DNA from: Usnea hakonensis
Taxonomy: Eukaryota; Ascomycota; Lecanoromycetes; Lecanorales; Parmeliaceae
Direction of reading: 5' to 3'
NCBI GenBank assembly: GCA_013423325.1
Contig: BLJB01000327.1
Coordinates: 1 to 18,363, forward strand
Length of the DNA stretch: 18,363 nt
Part shown: positions 17,820 to 18,363 of the stretch, piece after piece
How positions within the stretch are numbered: position 1 is the first letter of the stretch
How the letters are laid out: every line of letters begins with the position of its first letter
The notes under the pieces: generated by a model
Seen by the model: only the letters and a program-made list of their open reading frames with translations
Told to the model about the DNA's origin: nothing
Databases searched by the model: none
Translations under genes and position numbers: made by a program

Positions 17820-18363
17820 GGATTGGATTAGAATTCATACTCGTGTCTATCTAACTATATGAAAGATAATTACGGGAAGCTCTATGGCAATAATATAAGG
17901 GAAACCTTTATAGTATTACTACTACTAGGGTGAAAAACCTTACTATACTCCTACTTATCTCCGCTATTTTAAGTCTATATACTACTTTCGACTACTATCG
18001 CTCGGTACCTCCTACGCTCGTATTCCTCTACCCCCTTTATACCGACGCTAGCGTCCCTTAGGCCGCTCTATCTCTATATAACTAGTTTTTTGCTAGGGAA
18101 TACTAGCCTAAGAGGCCGGATTAGATTAGCTATCTAGTTAACGCCCTCGCCCCTCTTAGGGTAGTTAGTATTCTCCGTAGGTTACTAGTTCCTATAGACT
18201 CTAGAAGTACTAGTCTAAATTATTCTAGCCTCGGATAGAAGATAAGGATATATTTAGTATTCTATTTTGGCTAGCCGTATTTATAGCTAGCTATATAGAT
18301 ACCCGGGACCTTATAACGGAAGAGGAACTATACTAGCCCGATCTTCTCTATTCGTATCTAGAT
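17820..18363. mobile_element. Inverted partial second copy of the 955-bp element
   Basis: The reverse complement of 17820-18363 aligns end to end with 15852-16395, both 544 bp. This copy keeps bases lost in the other: its tail reads ATTCTAATCCAATCC against ATTCTAATCTAATCC, and GACACGAGTATG against GATACGAGTATA. Most differences I checked are C/T or G/A, with this copy less mutated at its tail end. The rest of the element (about 410 bp) would lie beyond the window. No target duplication can be seen because only one end is inside. Confidence 0.88.

Noticed and set aside
15441..18363. Inverted arms as terminal inverted repeats of one DNA transposon
   Set aside because: The left copy has its own 13-bp target duplications at both ends, so it is a separate insertion; the sequence between the arms is copia RT/RNase H.

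Overview
The window looks like a repeat-filled, AT-rich block from a filamentous ascomycete (Pezizomycotina). Outside 2401-7512 almost every CpA and TpG dinucleotide has become TpA, while CpG, CpC and CpT persist. Reading frames of Ty1/copia and Ty3/gypsy retrotransposons can still be followed, but they are full of TAA/TAG stops. This is the signature of repeat-induced point mutation (RIP). I see no intact host gene, tRNA, rRNA or CRISPR array.

Layout, oldest layer first. (1) About 300-673: a slice of Ty3/gypsy integrase whose three catalytic codons keep exact spacing but now read D, N, K. (2) About 674-9812: copia relic 1, with a short LTR, a primer site resembling the complement of the initiator-tRNA-Met anticodon region, a long N-terminal section, Gag with zinc knuckle, protease, and integrase cut off at 9812. 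(3) 2401-7512: a much less mutated LTR element inserted in copia 1, with 183-bp LTRs, a 5-bp target duplication AGTAC and a G-rich polypurine tract. It has an 11-nt site just inside the 5' LTR that is complementary to the LTR itself, the layout of Tf1/sushi-type self-priming elements. It has no recognisable protease, RT or integrase, only gag-like relics and three copies of a related 3' segment, one followed by a second polypurine tract and a truncated LTR. It is probably a non-autonomous composite. (4) 9817-9974: a second copia-type LTR and primer site at the point where copia 1 integrase stops, followed by about 1.9 kb I cannot classify. (5) About 11850-17343: copia relic 2, Gag to RNase H. 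(6) 15441-16395: a 955-bp insertion splitting the copia 2 reverse transcriptase just after its YVDD box (now YIDN), with a 13-bp target duplication; 544 bp of a second copy lie inverted at 17820-18363 and run off the window.

No gene set here is expected to act together as a functional system. The interest is in insertion order, the self-priming composite element, the way RIP has removed zinc ligands and catalytic residues while leaving residue spacing intact, and the unclassified 955-bp family.
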